A stretch of 64,000 nt of DNA, from contig NC_056037.1 of assembly GCF_004379255.2 (NCBI RefSeq), forward strand, positions 37,235,012-37,299,011. Reading direction: 5' to 3'. Each line of letters starts with the position of its first letter. Positions within the stretch are counted from its first letter, which is position 1. The DNA is from Salvia splendens. Its lineage: Eukaryota; Streptophyta; Magnoliopsida; Lamiales; Lamiaceae. This document shows positions 29,952 through 42,364 of this stretch, in pieces. The notes beneath the pieces are model-generated. The model was not told where the DNA came from. It made no database searches and worked only from the letters and a program-made list of their open reading frames with translations. Both the position numbers and the translations under genes were made by a program.

Positions 29952-31526
29952 CACGATTCGCCCAAAAATCCAAGAAGAATTATTGAGCAAGAAAAGCAGT
30001 GTGATTTTGAATGAGAGAAGTGAAGCTTCAAATTCCTTTTTAAATGAGTTTAAATATTTTGATTCGCTTTATTAATCACTTTGAAAATATGAATATTTGG
30101 CTCAGACATGAATTTAATATATATACTTGATAAAGTAAAAAAAATAGAAAAAAATTAATTAAAGTATTATTAGTGGATGATGGTCTCATCTCTTGAGATA
30201 AAAAAGACTTTCCCAAATTAAAATGTTTATAAACTTACTAAAAAAATTAATTGTTCATATTTTTCAGGGAAGAAATGAATAATAAATACAACGTACTCCA
30301 CAGCTAAAATGTAGAAAAAAAATGTAGAGAAGTTAAAAAAGCGTCTAGCTTTTGGTAGAAGAAAGGGATAACTTAAGTATGGAGTAAATTTTATAGTATT
30401 ATTTTTGATAAATAAATTTAATATTTCATTAATATAATTAGTTATGTTTTATTGATATATAAATACTATAAGATTGATACTTTATTAGTGGAGTACTAAC
30501 CTTTTTCATTGAATTTCATTTAGAATTCTTAAAATTCGAGTTAGGTTAGTTTAAAACATGTATTTACTGACAGGAAGTAATATTAAATGACGAATTTTGG
30601 AATAATGCATTTTCCCCTTTTTGATTTAAAACGGGTATTTATTGACAGAGGATGTAATATCAAATGACGAATTTTGGTATAACCGCACTGAGGAAAGATA
30701 AATGTACATATATTGTACATGTACCTAATATCTTTAAATTTATTGTATTATATGTAGCAATAAGAAATACATGATATAGAAATTTTATGTCAAATCGTAA
30801 TATGATTTTGAGCCTGATTCAGATTAATTATTCAATATTTAGTAAAAACAAATCTAAAATATACAAATATTTAAGTTAAAATTTCAATTTTTTTGGAAGT
30901 GGTGCAAAATGATTAGTATAAAATTTATTTTGAATCAATTAATGTTTACAAGTCAATTTTCAATGCAAAATGTTGAAAAAAAGTTAGATTTATGTACGTA
31001 AAATTATATACATTTATCACTATCTTTGGCATTTGATTTGACTGATAAAGTATAAGTTTATTAAAGGTTTGATGTGAGAGCAATATTATTAGTTAATACA
31101 GAACATATATTTTATCATCAAAATTGAATTGATTATTTAATCACTTACTCTAGTCCACAATACAATTTTTTGAAAATAACCCACACAAAAATAATTAATG
31201 ATTTAGATTGCCCTTAATTAATATATTTTCTTGATTATAACATAAAAATGATATATTATTAGCATTTAATATAGTACACTTAATAATCAATCAATCAAAT
31301 ATAAAATTAAATAATTGAATGTTATTATGTTAGAGTTAGACTATTATGGTATTTAGAAAATAAAAATAAAATTGATAAAGTATGAAAACAAAAAAAGAAA
31401 AATAATAGAAATTTTTTTAGTGAAACTTATATTTTAATAATTATGTAATAAAAAGTATTTTAAAAATAAAAATTAAACTAATTTTAGGAAGATCAAAATA
31501 AAAATATAAAGAGACAGAGGGTTATC
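29952..31526. other. BBR 5' flank and AT-rich intergenic sequence
   Basis: No gene beyond the BBR leader. A diverged tandem duplication of about 60 bp lies at 30551-30609 and 30625-30683 (both contain 'aatgacgaattttgg'). Stowaway-like internal text lies at 30150-30240 without clear ends. Confidence 0.55.
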
Positions 31527-34437
31527 TGTCACGACCGCACTTTCTAATGATAGCATAGTCGGGAAACCGTGACTAGGGGTGGGGGTATAAGAAGCGGGGA
31601 AAGAATTAAGGGAAAATAAAATCAAACATTGGCTGCGAGACATGACTAATCAAGTGCTGATACATAGAAAAAAAGATACTCGATCATGAAAACTCGAGTA
31701 TTTGTTTGTAAAAATTTCAAAATATCAGAGTTTTGAACAAAATAGACTTGAGTCTTTTAAAATGCACAACGGAAGCAAATGAACGCGGTTCCATGTATGA
31801 AGACATGAACCTCCGAGAGTCAAAATCTGACTGAATTAAATGTCTTGTCTCAATAGCACTTCCTCCACCACTTCGTTGCTCAACCTGCACATTTAGAAAT
31901 ATATGCAGGGCTGAGTACAAAAAGTACTCAGTGACACACATTGACGAAAATACAAATATACTTTTGAAAATATTGTCAAGCCATCATCACAGTAACACCC
32001 AGGGGTTTTATTTAAAAGACCTGAGCTTACTAAAAATCTTTATTCGACTGCGCAGTCTAAGTTCTTTCCATTCTTTGCCATATCTGATCACATTGTACCG
32101 TGGAGATGGTGTTCTCCCACGGTCACCTTACATTCATGTGCCGGGAAGGTGGCCACCTTCCTCGGTCACCTGCTCTGCCCAACATGTTAGAGGTAGCTTG
32201 TGTACACTAGTCCGAGCGGGGACACCACCCTCACTGGGACCCGAATTCGACTTATATCATCATTCATAATTCCTTTGGCCTTAGCCAAACAGATAGGCAT
32301 CATACAAAAATATTTATGGCAAGACAACATCTTTAAGAATCACGAACATGTGTTCGTGTTTTCATAAAATACGATTTGTATTTTTAGTATAGGAAAGCTC
32401 ACCTTGATCTCTTAGTTCCTTTAACTTGAATCTTTCGTTCCGACTTTACTTGCGAAGGTAACCTTTTTTAAAACTTCATAATATAATAATACACAAATTA
32501 GACTCAAGGACAAAACTACTTAAATTAGAATGCATGCCTTATAAAAGTCTTTTATCTCGTTTCTCGATTTTCGCATATTTTCGATTATTCGTCGACCGCC
32601 TAAGGCGTCGCCTGCGACGCTGGTTGGCCACTCACGCCCATATTTCCACCTTTGACTCCTCGTATTTTCCCTCCACGATATCGAACTAAATCCCAAAATT
32701 TATAAAAGTGCACAATTAAATTTTCGCAACCATTTCCCCTCGAAAATATATTTATTCCGGACTTGAGATAAATTATTCATACTTTAAAAATTATTCCGGA
32801 ATTTAATTAAATAATTTCATCACGATTAATTATTGGCACAAAACTTAATTATTTCTCCCCCTTATATCTCCAAGTAAAATTTTAAGGCCAAAGACAATTT
32901 AAATGGAGCCAAAACTAAACAAAACATCCCATTTAATTGCTAAGGCCCAATTTCTTTAAAAAAAACAAAGGCCCAAATCCTTTTTTTTAAAATCAAAAGG
33001 CCCATTTCTACTGCCACCATCTCCACGCCTCTTTCTCTCTTCTCGACCAAATTGAGCAATTTCTCCCAAATTTTCCTACACTCCACACCAGAGCCGTCGG
33101 TCGTCTCCCTTCCGACGCTCGCTGACTCCTGCGACGTAGGCATCGTCCGATTTCCTTCCGTCGTACGCCGTTGTACCCAACGCCGCTGCGGTGCAGTTTT
33201 CTCCACCATCGCGTCGACCCTCACACTGGGAAGACGCTGCTGTCGCTGCTGTCACCGCCGGGCTCCGACGCCGCAACAGGCGCTCCGACGCCGCTGTTGA
33301 TTCTGCCGTCAATTCGTCCTCAGCGTTCACCCCCGAGCTCCGCCTTCTGTGGTGAACCGCGGCCGTCGTCGTCGTCAAAGTGGAGGAACTCTGCCGCCGC
33401 ATCGCTCCAGCCTTCTCCAGCGACGAGGACGAGCTTCTCCACCGCCGATCCCCCTGGGTTTGAGAGTCCTCCGCTGCTGTCGTCCAATCCAGCCATCGTT
33501 CATCACCGAACCAACCCTGAAACGTCCCGAAACTAACCCGAAAAGCCCCGCACAACCCCGAAACAGCCCCCCCGTAAGTTTCTAATTGATTTCATGAATT
33601 AAAGTCTGATTCTTGAATTCGGTTCGCTTTGATTTAAACGATTAAAAGATTGATTCCCATTTGTAGTTACTGTTTTAGATTGTGCGATTTGGTTGAGTAT
33701 AAAAAAAAATATGCTATGCAGTTCATGGATTGAAGGTTTAGATTGGGGAAGGAGATTTACCTCGATAACTCGATATTGGTGGTGAAATTGCAGGACCGAA
33801 AGGAGTAGCCAACTGGATTTTGCAGATTCAGTTTTTGTAATTCAATTGATTGAGCTCTCGGTTTCTTGAATTTTCTTGATGCGGAAACCGATCAGAAGAA
33901 GAAAATGGATTGAAGATTTAATATTGAGGGAGAGTAGTTAATGATACGAGAGAGATTTAGGGGTGAGGAGAGTGGGCGGTTTGGATGTGGGAGGAGGAAA
34001 ATATCTAAGAATTTTTTAATTAAATTGATTTATTGACTTGGTGACCAAGTTAGATAAATTTGAATTTTTTAGTAATTAATTGATTATTTATTTATTTACT
34101 TGTTTATTTAATTTGGCGTATGTATAATCGGTTCAAGTTCGTGGCCGTCCACGTTGAAGTACCCGCTTTCTTAAAACGTAGGATGTATTAAATTTTGTTG
34201 GATGTATTGGACATCAATATTTTGGTTTTGGGAACTTATTTAATTATTTATTTATTTAAATTTATTGTATTCATATAGGTGTATTATATATTTGTGGATT
34301 CTATTCACTTGTCTATCGTCAAACAAACAACGATGACAATCTATAGTAACTCAGATTTAATCGCATAAAAGTCACTTATATAGGTAATTAAGCTAATAAT
34401 ATAGTTTCTAATAATATCTGTTTAGCGGGTCGTTACA
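31527..34437 (+). mobile_element. Solo LTR, 2.9 kb, of a large LTR retrotransposon
   Basis: 2911 bp running from TGTCACGACC to GGGTCGTTACA, so the ends are a TG...CA pair with an imperfect 10-bp inverted repeat. It is flanked by a perfect 5-bp duplication TTATC (31522-31526 and 34438-34442). No reverse transcriptase, integrase or second LTR lies in the window, so it is a solo LTR. Inside, 33000-33570 is strongly GC-rich and gives overlapping ORFs on both strands that match nothing I know. The length fits Ty3-group Tekay-like chromoviruses, but the lineage cannot be proved without internal domains. Confidence 0.88.
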
Positions 34438-34442
34438 TTATC

Positions 34443-35230
34443 AATCTAAAATCCTCCATTTTTCTTCTATTGGAAAATTTTTAGTCAATTTGGAAGACCC
34501 AAAATTATATCAAATTTAAAACCTTTGGAACACACCATCCCAAAATCGAGCAAAGGCATCATATTGGATTGCATAATTTGTCATACGGCTCTAATTGTAT
34601 TATGTTCCAATGTTTCAAATATCAAAACAAATATTAAAAATGTTTATACTATTAAGCAAAGAGAAAAATATAATGAATATACATTAACAAAAAGCAAAAA
34701 AATATAATTGTAGTAGTAATGAACAAATATACTAAAAGATACTAGTTGATTGTTAAAAATGGATTAATCTTACCAATTTTCTGATTCATAACATTAAATT
34801 CCAACAAGTTTTCTGTGTCCAATTCGAATTGGAGAATGGGTTGATCCACCACAACTCCAATTTGATTTTTAAAACACTTCTCTAAATATTTATATTAAGT
34901 ATGTTAAGCGAAAAGAGGAAATATAGTTGAATATATTATTCCACATAGAGAGAAAGATATAACTAGAGTATAATAAACATATATAAAAGCTAATTGAATG
35001 TTACAAATCTGTTCTGATTCACAACTTCCATTATTTCAACTGGACAATGCGTTGGTTCACAGCTGCACCAATCCGATTTTAAAAAATTGCGCTAAATATT
35101 AATAGTATATAATGTGTTAAGCTAAGATAAAAACATATCATCGATTTTCCGATTCATAAAATTCAATAACTCAACAAGATTTTATATCCAGTTTAAATTG
35201 GACAACGCGTCAATTCACGACCACTCCGCC
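34443..35230 (+). repeat. Diverged tandem repeat, unit about 200-240 bp
   Basis: At least three blocks share an ordered set of words: 'ttctgattca(t/c)a', then 'caa...tggacaatgcg' or 'ggagaatggg', then 'ttcacgac/ttcacagc/ccaccac', then 'gctaaatatt' or 'tctaaatatt', then 'gttaagc(g/t)a'. Blocks start near 34770, 35010 and 35150; a weaker one may lie at 34440-34680. Non-coding; no similarity recognised. Confidence 0.6.
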
Positions 35231-36930
35231 GGAGAAGAGTTTCATCCCATTATAGAGAAAGTAGTTTCCAAAATTAGAAATTTCATATTTTTTAGGGACA
35301 GGCTAAAAAAGAAATAGTTTATACTTTTCAGGAACAAACTAAAAAGAAAATAGTTCATACTTTTCAGGGACGGATGAAGTAGTATTTTAGACACACAAAA
35401 GTATATTCCTCCATTTATTAGTTGAGAGTCGATGTGTAAACGGAGCTAGGACGAAGCTTGGAGCAAGAGAGAGGAGTTTTTAACGAGTCATGTGGTTGAG
35501 GTAAAATTGTCACCATATTGCACTCGGTCAGGTGAGTTTTGCAAACTTGTCTAGAAACCTCTATCTGATCAATGATGAATTTTGGCAAATAATAGAATCT
35601 TGTGGTGAATTTTCATGTCATTCTTGACACGAGAAAACTAAGCAAAACACAAGAACGAGTGAAAGAAAGAGATCTAACATTTGGTGTATTTTGTTTTAGC
35701 ATGGTGGGCTAGATTACTCCATTGCTCTAGACAATCTTCTTCGATGGTGAAGAAAGCCATGTCTTTCTGCGCGTCGGCATAAGTCGATGTTGTGCCGGTC
35801 TTAATTGATGCTTGCGCTACCTACTCGTTCTTTTCCTTCTCCTTCTCCTTCTCTTGGGCCTTCTTCCATTTATACACCTTCGTCTCTTCAGCACCAAGTG
35901 CCATCGATTTGAGAGGTCATCCTTTGTGCGGGGAAGATTTCAGTTAGTTTCGCCCATTTTGTCTTCATAGTTCCGACAAGATAAACCAGAGCAAGATCTT
36001 CGTTGCTTGTGGAACCCGTACGCCTTTCTCCTGCTTAGCACGTATAGGGCTGGGCCAAAACACCGAAATATAGAAATACCGACTACTGAAAAAATAACGA
36101 AAATTCGCACATCTACACATATACGACCCCATGTACTATGCCTACAGTCTCTGGGCTTTTGACCAGGCAGACCAACGTCCATTGTAGGCCCAACTTTCCT
36201 ACCCACTTGTGCAAAATGTCATCTTCACCTACTGTCCAATGCTTACGGTTTTCCCGTTTCATGACCTAATTCCAAAAACTAGGCACAAATCAACCAACGA
36301 ACAAACAATAACACCTTATCACAAAATCTTCTTTCAGAAACCTGAACAATTCAAAATTTGTCTTACCGCAACTGATCGAATTCAAATCAGCTTAAAGTTA
36401 AAGAGAGAGAACAAACCATTTCAAATTCAACTAAACTCAAGCTCCAAACATGTAACCCTAAACCCTAGATTTAGCAATTTAGACAAATTAATCTGGAACT
36501 TGGGCATTTCATCCCATAAGATTCAACTAAACATGTGAACAAACGAATGCAACAACTGGGATTAAAAATTGGACTAACGATGGTGAGAGGAATGAGTGAA
36601 GCTCTGTTTGCAGCTGATAATGTCGACTGCGGTGATGATAGCAAAACCCTACATCCTCCACTATTGGGTCGAGTGTAGGCTTTTGAGAAGGCCCAATAGT
36701 ATTTAGACTAAATGGGCTCAATTAATATTCTTAGTTCAAATAGGCCGATTGATAGATACATAGACGTCCATTTTCTTTTTTGTGTTTTCATCTTTTATTT
36801 ATGTAAAAGGTTGCATATTAATACTTCCTACGTCCCCGTAGAGTATGAACATTTAGTTTGGCACGCGTTCTAATGCATAATTGAAAAAGTAAGATAGAGA
36901 TAGAAAGAAATTTTTTTAAGTATGGTTAGC
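35231..36930. other. Intergenic region with degraded repeats
   Basis: 35231-35385 resembles the interior and right end of a Stowaway-like MITE ('cagggacggatgaagtagta'). 35700-36060 has coding-like but broken reading (minus strand ETKVYKWKKAQEKEKEKEKN) that I do not recognise. A telo-box-like AACCCTAAACCCTAG sits at 36461-36475. 36822-36930 starts with a Stowaway-like terminus (TACTTCCTACGTCCCC). No supported gene. Confidence 0.5.
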
Positions 36931-37085
36931 AGAGAATAGAGGTGTCAAGTGGGCCGGGCCCGACGAGGACCAGTGACATTTGGGCCCAGACCGGCCCAGA
37001 CCCACGTCTGAAACGGGCCGGACCGGGCCCGGTTTTTGGTTGACATGAATGGGCCCAGCCCTAGCCCAGTTAGCAAGTGGGCCGG
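36931..37085. mobile_element. hAT-like GC-rich repeat fragment
   Basis: Begins 'gaggtgtcaagtgggccggg' and ends 'agcaagtgggccggc'. It is dense in gggcc/ggccc words, as in plant non-autonomous hAT elements. No target duplication found; 500 bp upstream of the TOM1-like start codon. Confidence 0.45.
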
Positions 37086-37444
37086 CTAGATTTATAATTT
37101 TTTTTGATGAATGAAAAACAAATAATGTCGTTCATAATTTCATATCCAAAAATACAAATTAATAAAATTTGGTAAATCTGGATAATTTTGCCAATCATAA
37201 GTGAAATTGGGCTCTTGAGCTTGAATAGTGATAATATATAATCGGAAAATAAAATCTCTCTATATCGGCTCTCTACACTCCAATCCAATTTTTAAAACAT
37301 TAACTCAATACGTACTTGATAATTAGGCCAACAAAATTGGATTAATTAAATAGACATTAAAAAAAAAGAGTATTTGAATAATTTAGCGGGTGAAAAGGCG
37401 GGGAACCCGTGAAGCTCTCAGGTGTTGGCCATCTCCCAAAACTC

Positions 37445-37450
37445 CACGTG
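37445..37450 (+). promoter_or_regulatory. G-box CACGTG upstream of the TOM1-like gene
   Basis: Palindromic CACGTG core in context CTCCACGTGGCC, 135 bp before the chosen ATG. It is a common bHLH/bZIP site, and may lie in promoter or leader. Confidence 0.4.
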
Positions 37451-37584
37451 GCCACTCTATCCGGAGATCGTCTCCTCCACGCGCCGCGTCACATGCCAAT
37501 CTCTGCTCTAATTCAGTTTCTTCTTCTTCTCTCTCTCGTGGAATTCTTCGACCACCATTTCTATCGATTGTGATCTCCTCTTCC

Positions 37585-40500
37585 ATGTCCGACAATCAAC
37601 CGGTACCGGAGGCACTGGCGGATATGCTGAGCCGATCCACGGCGCCGCTCGCTCTTCTCCTCAACGACGCCGTCAACTGGTGGGACACCGTCAACAAGTC
37701 TGTCGTCTGGCAGGATCGTATTTTCCACCTCCTCGCCGCGCTCTATGGATTCGTCACCGCTATTGCTCTTGTACGCCTCTCTTCATATTTGAATTCCGCA
37801 TTTGTTTTTTTTCCGCCTTTTGAATTTCTCGTTCTGTTCATATATATTTTGAGATTTTTGATTCGTGACTTTGCTCATTTAGTTGATCTTACTTTGATTT
37901 TTTTTCGAATTTTGTAAATTGAATCTCGTAATCTACTTCCGCAGCTTGTGAATTGTTGTTTTTCCCCGCATTTTGAATTTCTCGATCAGTACAGATAGAT
38001 TCTGAGATTGTGATTCTTGTACGCCTCTCTTCATTTTCTTCCAAATTTTAATTCCGCATTTGTTTGTTTGTTTTTCTGCGTTTTGAATTTCTCGATCAGT
38101 TCATATAGATTTTAAGATTATGATTCGAAACTTTGCTCATTCTTCGTTGTAGTGATCTTACTTTATTTGTTTCGAATTTGTAAACTGAACCTCGTAATCT
38201 ACTTCCGCAGCTTGTGAATTTTTGTTGATCCCTGCATTTTGATTTTCTCGATCAGTGCATATAGATTCTGAGATTACGATTGGCAAATTTGCTGATTCTT
38301 CATTACTTAATGTCACTTTGATTTGTTTCGAGTTTTGCTTTAATTATGGAGCAACATTTTGTAAATTGACCGTAATTTACTGCCGCAGCTTGTGAATTGT
38401 TTTTTTTTGTTTATTTCCGCATTTTGAATTTGCCGATCAGCATCCACAATTCCGAGATTATTCTTCGTTTTAGTTTAATGCTACTTTGATTTGTTTCGGA
38501 TTTAGTGAATTGAACCTCTCTGGCTTATGATATGTTTTTCGTGGGACCAGTATCTTGATCGTAATTTCCTTCCGTAGCTTGTGAATTGTTGCTTTCGTTT
38601 TCTTCAGCATTTCGAATTTCTCGATCAGTACCAAATTTGCACACTCTTCATTTTGGTTTATGTTACTTTCATTTGTTTAAAACTTTGTAAATTGAACTAA
38701 ATTTACTGCCACAGCTTGTGAGGTAGTTTATAGTAGTATGTTTTTTATACACATGTATATCACGTTTTGTAAACGGAAGGTTTCGTGCTCATACTTATAC
38801 TCTTCTCCTGAGAAGTGGAGTAACTGAGAAGTAAACTGTGAAAAATTGATTGGAAATGATTAATTCGTTGTAGGTACAATTGGTAAGGATACAATTGAGA
38901 GTACCAGAGTATGGTTGGACAACTCAGAAAGTATTCCATTTCCTCAACTTCTTGGTTAATGCAGGTTTGCATGCATCTCCCATGTTCATAATTTACAGAT
39001 GTTAGAAAAAATATTTGGAGATTCTTATTGAGAAAAATGACCTTTTTTTAATTGTGTTTATGCAGTGCGAAGCTTAGTGTTTATATTCCGAAGGAACATT
39101 CAAGATTTAGAGCCGGAGGTACAAACTATAACTCGTGTTAGTGCTGGTTTGGATAGTTTTAACAAATTCTTCCCTGACACCGTCTTGCATTCGGAGTAGA
39201 TTTTCCAACATGTAATGCTTGGCCTGCCGAGTCTCGCCTTCTTCACTACTTATGCACTATTAGTGTTGTTCTGGGCAGAGATTTATTATCAGGTCCAGTT
39301 TCGATTCTATTAATCTTCAGTTTGCTTGCTATGAGTTTTAGGGGCTACTTATTTGCTTCATACAACATTGACAGGCTCGTGCGGTATCAACTGATTGGCT
39401 GGGCCCCACTTTTTACACAATCAACGGTGTGGTGTATGCCATTCAGGTGCATATCATTTCTATGTGTGTAACTATAAAATTGACATAATAGCACTATGTT
39501 GGGATATGTCGCGTATTTCTTTGTAGAGGAATCGTTGTATTCTTCTAATTTACGGATATCCTAAATTGGCGCTTATTGCTTCTTGTATAATCCAGTGGAA
39601 ATATATGGACAGATGCTTTTGGAAGCAATAAGATATAATTAACATCAGAAAGAGTATGCTTTTCTGTAGATATCTCTGAGAGCATCGTATTATCTATTAT
39701 TTTTATTAATTTGTGCAGATAATTTTATGGGTAGTCCAGTGGTGGAAGCCCATACATGCAACTGTCGTTCTGTCGAAAATGTTCTTTGCAGGTTGGCATT
39801 TTTAATTGATGTTGTGTATATACTTACCGGCGATAATTTCCAATTTGATATTGACTCACTCGGCAGGTGTTTCTTTATTTGCGGCCTTGGGATTTATTCT
39901 CTATGGTGGAAGGTAACCAAATTTCACGATTGATGCTCAAATGAACATTCTGTGATTATGCTTTCTTTCACCAGCTCTTATGTTAGTTAAACTAGCTTGT
40001 TGGTAATTTTCATGAAATACTTAAAAATGTGTCCTTAAACTCTACGCACATTTCTTGATATTAAGAGTGTTGTATAGGTGCAGCTTTGCCGCTTTTGCCC
40101 TACCTCTGATGTCTTGATTGTGCAGGCTGTTCTTGATGTTACAACGATTCCCCGTAGAATCAAAAGGACGACACAAGAAACTACAGGAGGTGAGCTCTTA
40201 TTAACATTTATAGTTATATTGCTCAAGTGATTGTCTGTTTATTTTAACTTTCCTCTTTCCATTTGATGTTCATTCAGGTTGGCTACATGACCACGATATG
40301 CTTTTCGTGTTTTCTCATTCGATGTATTATGGTAAGTTTCTTTTATCTATGAGTTTAGCTCTCAAATGTGTAGATTATGGTAAATAGGTTGGACTTCTTG
40401 GTTATCGAGAAATCACATAATTTTAGTGATCAGTTGATCATGAAATGTTGATAACTGTGTCAATTATTCAAGTACCAATCTGAGAATATTCGATTGCAAC

Positions 40501-41623
40501 GATACATTCTTCTTCCTTCATTTCGAATATATGGTGTCTTGGACCCTTAATAGATGAAATTCATGCTCCAACTTTATTAGTATATTAGTTGAGAGTTGAT
40601 TGCAATCTTATAATGCTCCTTATGTAAAAGCTATTCATGTACTTCAACAAGTTGAAGCGTTGCACGAATTCCTATCAAATCATTATATCTAAGAAAGTTC
40701 AAAAGACACAATGGCACCGCCCAACTTCACTCAGATTAGGGGAAACCACAACAACATGATCCGTGTAGTTTTAATCATGTACTAGGTGTTTAGCTTCTGG
40801 GTAGAGATCAACGTGTTTGTAATGTGACTTGAGAGGGATTTATATTACATTGCATTTGATATACTTCCCAATTAGGTATACAGTCAAGAACTCTATTTTT
40901 CTGCCACCACTTTATCATAAGTAATAATGATAGTAATATATTCTGCACAAGGTTAGTAGCGACAAATCACATAGTTGTTTGCTCATCCTTGTACAACGTA
41001 TGGAATGGACTATCCACAGGCAGTTTTGTGTATGTGGTTTTTAGGTATGAACTTGAATTCTTTATAATTCACACTTGTATATCTTCAGAAACCTACACTG
41101 AGTATTCTTGAGTTCACATGCTTTATGTTTCAGTGTCTTAATGCCATTTCTTTCGTTATCATTGTACTTTCGATTTGCTTGTTTTCGCGATGTGCCTCTA
41201 ATACAACTCCAAGGCCACATGAACCTGTATACTTACCTACAAGCATATACATGTTCTTTCATATATCTTATGGCGTATATAATTCACTCTTTTTACTCGT
41301 TTTTTCTAATTTTTCCCCATCATCTGACCATGGCTTAACCTCCGGGCTGCATCCTACAGATGTGCTTTAATGCGTTGCAGACAGCAGCAGATCTAGATGT
41401 TGTGGATCACCCTGTGTTGAATTTCATATATTATTTCGTAAGCTTCCTGATAAACCGAAGATTCCAACGCACCATTTCATCATGGTTGCGTAAGGTATTT
41501 CTGAATGTGATCAATCCACTGTGTTTGCAGCTGGTGGAGATCTTGCCTTCAGCACTCATCCTGTTTATACTGAGGAAGCTGCCCCCGAGACGCGGGATCA
41601 CACAATATCATCCAATCCGGTAA
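37585..41623 (+). CDS. TOM1: TOM1/TOM3-family seven-transmembrane protein, 300 aa
   Basis: Eleven exons: 37585-37770, 38874-38964, 39066-39118, 39200-39292, 39375-39446, 39719-39791, 39867-39912, 40126-40189, 40278-40331, 41360-41437, 41531-41623; all GT-AG and in frame. Diagnostic stretches include [74 protein letters not shown] and the C-terminus [16 protein letters not shown]. The family is made of tonoplast multi-spanning host proteins, first found because tobamovirus replication proteins attach to them; their own cellular role is not well established. Length is close to the usual 290 or so. Assignment to TOM1 rather than TOM3 or THH1 is uncertain. The frame stays open upstream to an ATG at 37390, which would add 65 basic residues; 37585 is preferred because it fits the family N-terminus. 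Confidence 0.94.
37780..38725 (+). repeat. Degenerate tandem repeat filling TOM1 intron 1
   Basis: The phrase 'cagcttgtgaattg' recurs at about 37944, 38209, 38388, 38577 and (truncated) 38713, each time followed by 'gcattttgaatttctcgatc' and 'agattctgagatta'-like text and 'ctttgatttgtttcg'. The unit is roughly 180-260 bp, with about five units. Confidence 0.85.
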
Positions 41624-42364
41624 CGGCTTTTATGTTGTTGCTTTGGAATTGAAGACTCAGTGATTCGAGGGAGCGTTGCATTTTTCACTTTTATAGTACT
41701 AATTTATAGTACTAGTACATTTTGAACAACAACTAACCAAATCTGTCTCTTGAAAGCCATTCACATCATTAATTTAAATTAAATTCATCTTTCCTCCCGA
41801 AGGAGGGAGATTGCCCAATTCACTATTTAGCTTTTTAGGTGTGAAATGTGATTGTCTGATTCTTGATTTATAGATCAAATAGGTATGTAATCATATAAAA
41901 TAAATGACGTTTTAGATGTGAAAAACATGGCCAACTTGACATTACCAAATCTGGTGATTGGTTAACGACAAAGTGATTCTATTTTTTTTCATAGGTGTCC
42001 ACAAATATATTTGCAAATTAAAATTTGCTTATAATTAAACCAAATGTCTCAAAATAAGGCATATTGACATGTCTTGCACTATCGCATATGTTTTGCTCAA
42101 GTATTATAATGTTAAAGAAGGTATACTACACTTAACACTCTTAATAAAATCTTGGAACAGTTATAAACTATTCCTTTTTTTAAAAAATGAAGATGCTATT
42201 AAGTTTTGACGATGTAAAAGGCTGAATCATGAATGCACCAAACAGAAACTTCTAGAACGCATAGGAAAAGCAGTAGACAGACAAGGAAATGGTAACAAGT
42301 AACAACACGTTTATATAAAAATAGTGATCAAGTGTTTTGGAGTTACGTAAGTAATTTGAAATGA
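41624..42364. other. Intergenic region between convergent TOM1-like and TIPIN-like genes
   Basis: Contains both 3' untranslated regions; AT-rich, with nothing else recognised. Confidence 0.6.

Noticed and set aside
33052..33585. Several long overlapping ORFs on both strands
   Set aside because: They lie in the GC-rich part of the solo LTR, overlap in many frames and match no domain I recognise; GC richness alone keeps the frames open.
35820..36206. Possible transposase or retroposed coding fragment (minus strand, KKAQEKEKEKEK)
   Set aside because: Low-complexity and broken by stops; no recognisable family motif on either strand.
36600..36690. Box C-like GTGATGA with a telo-box upstream, suggesting a snoRNA gene
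   Set aside because: No box D at the right spacing and no terminal stem; the motif can occur by chance.
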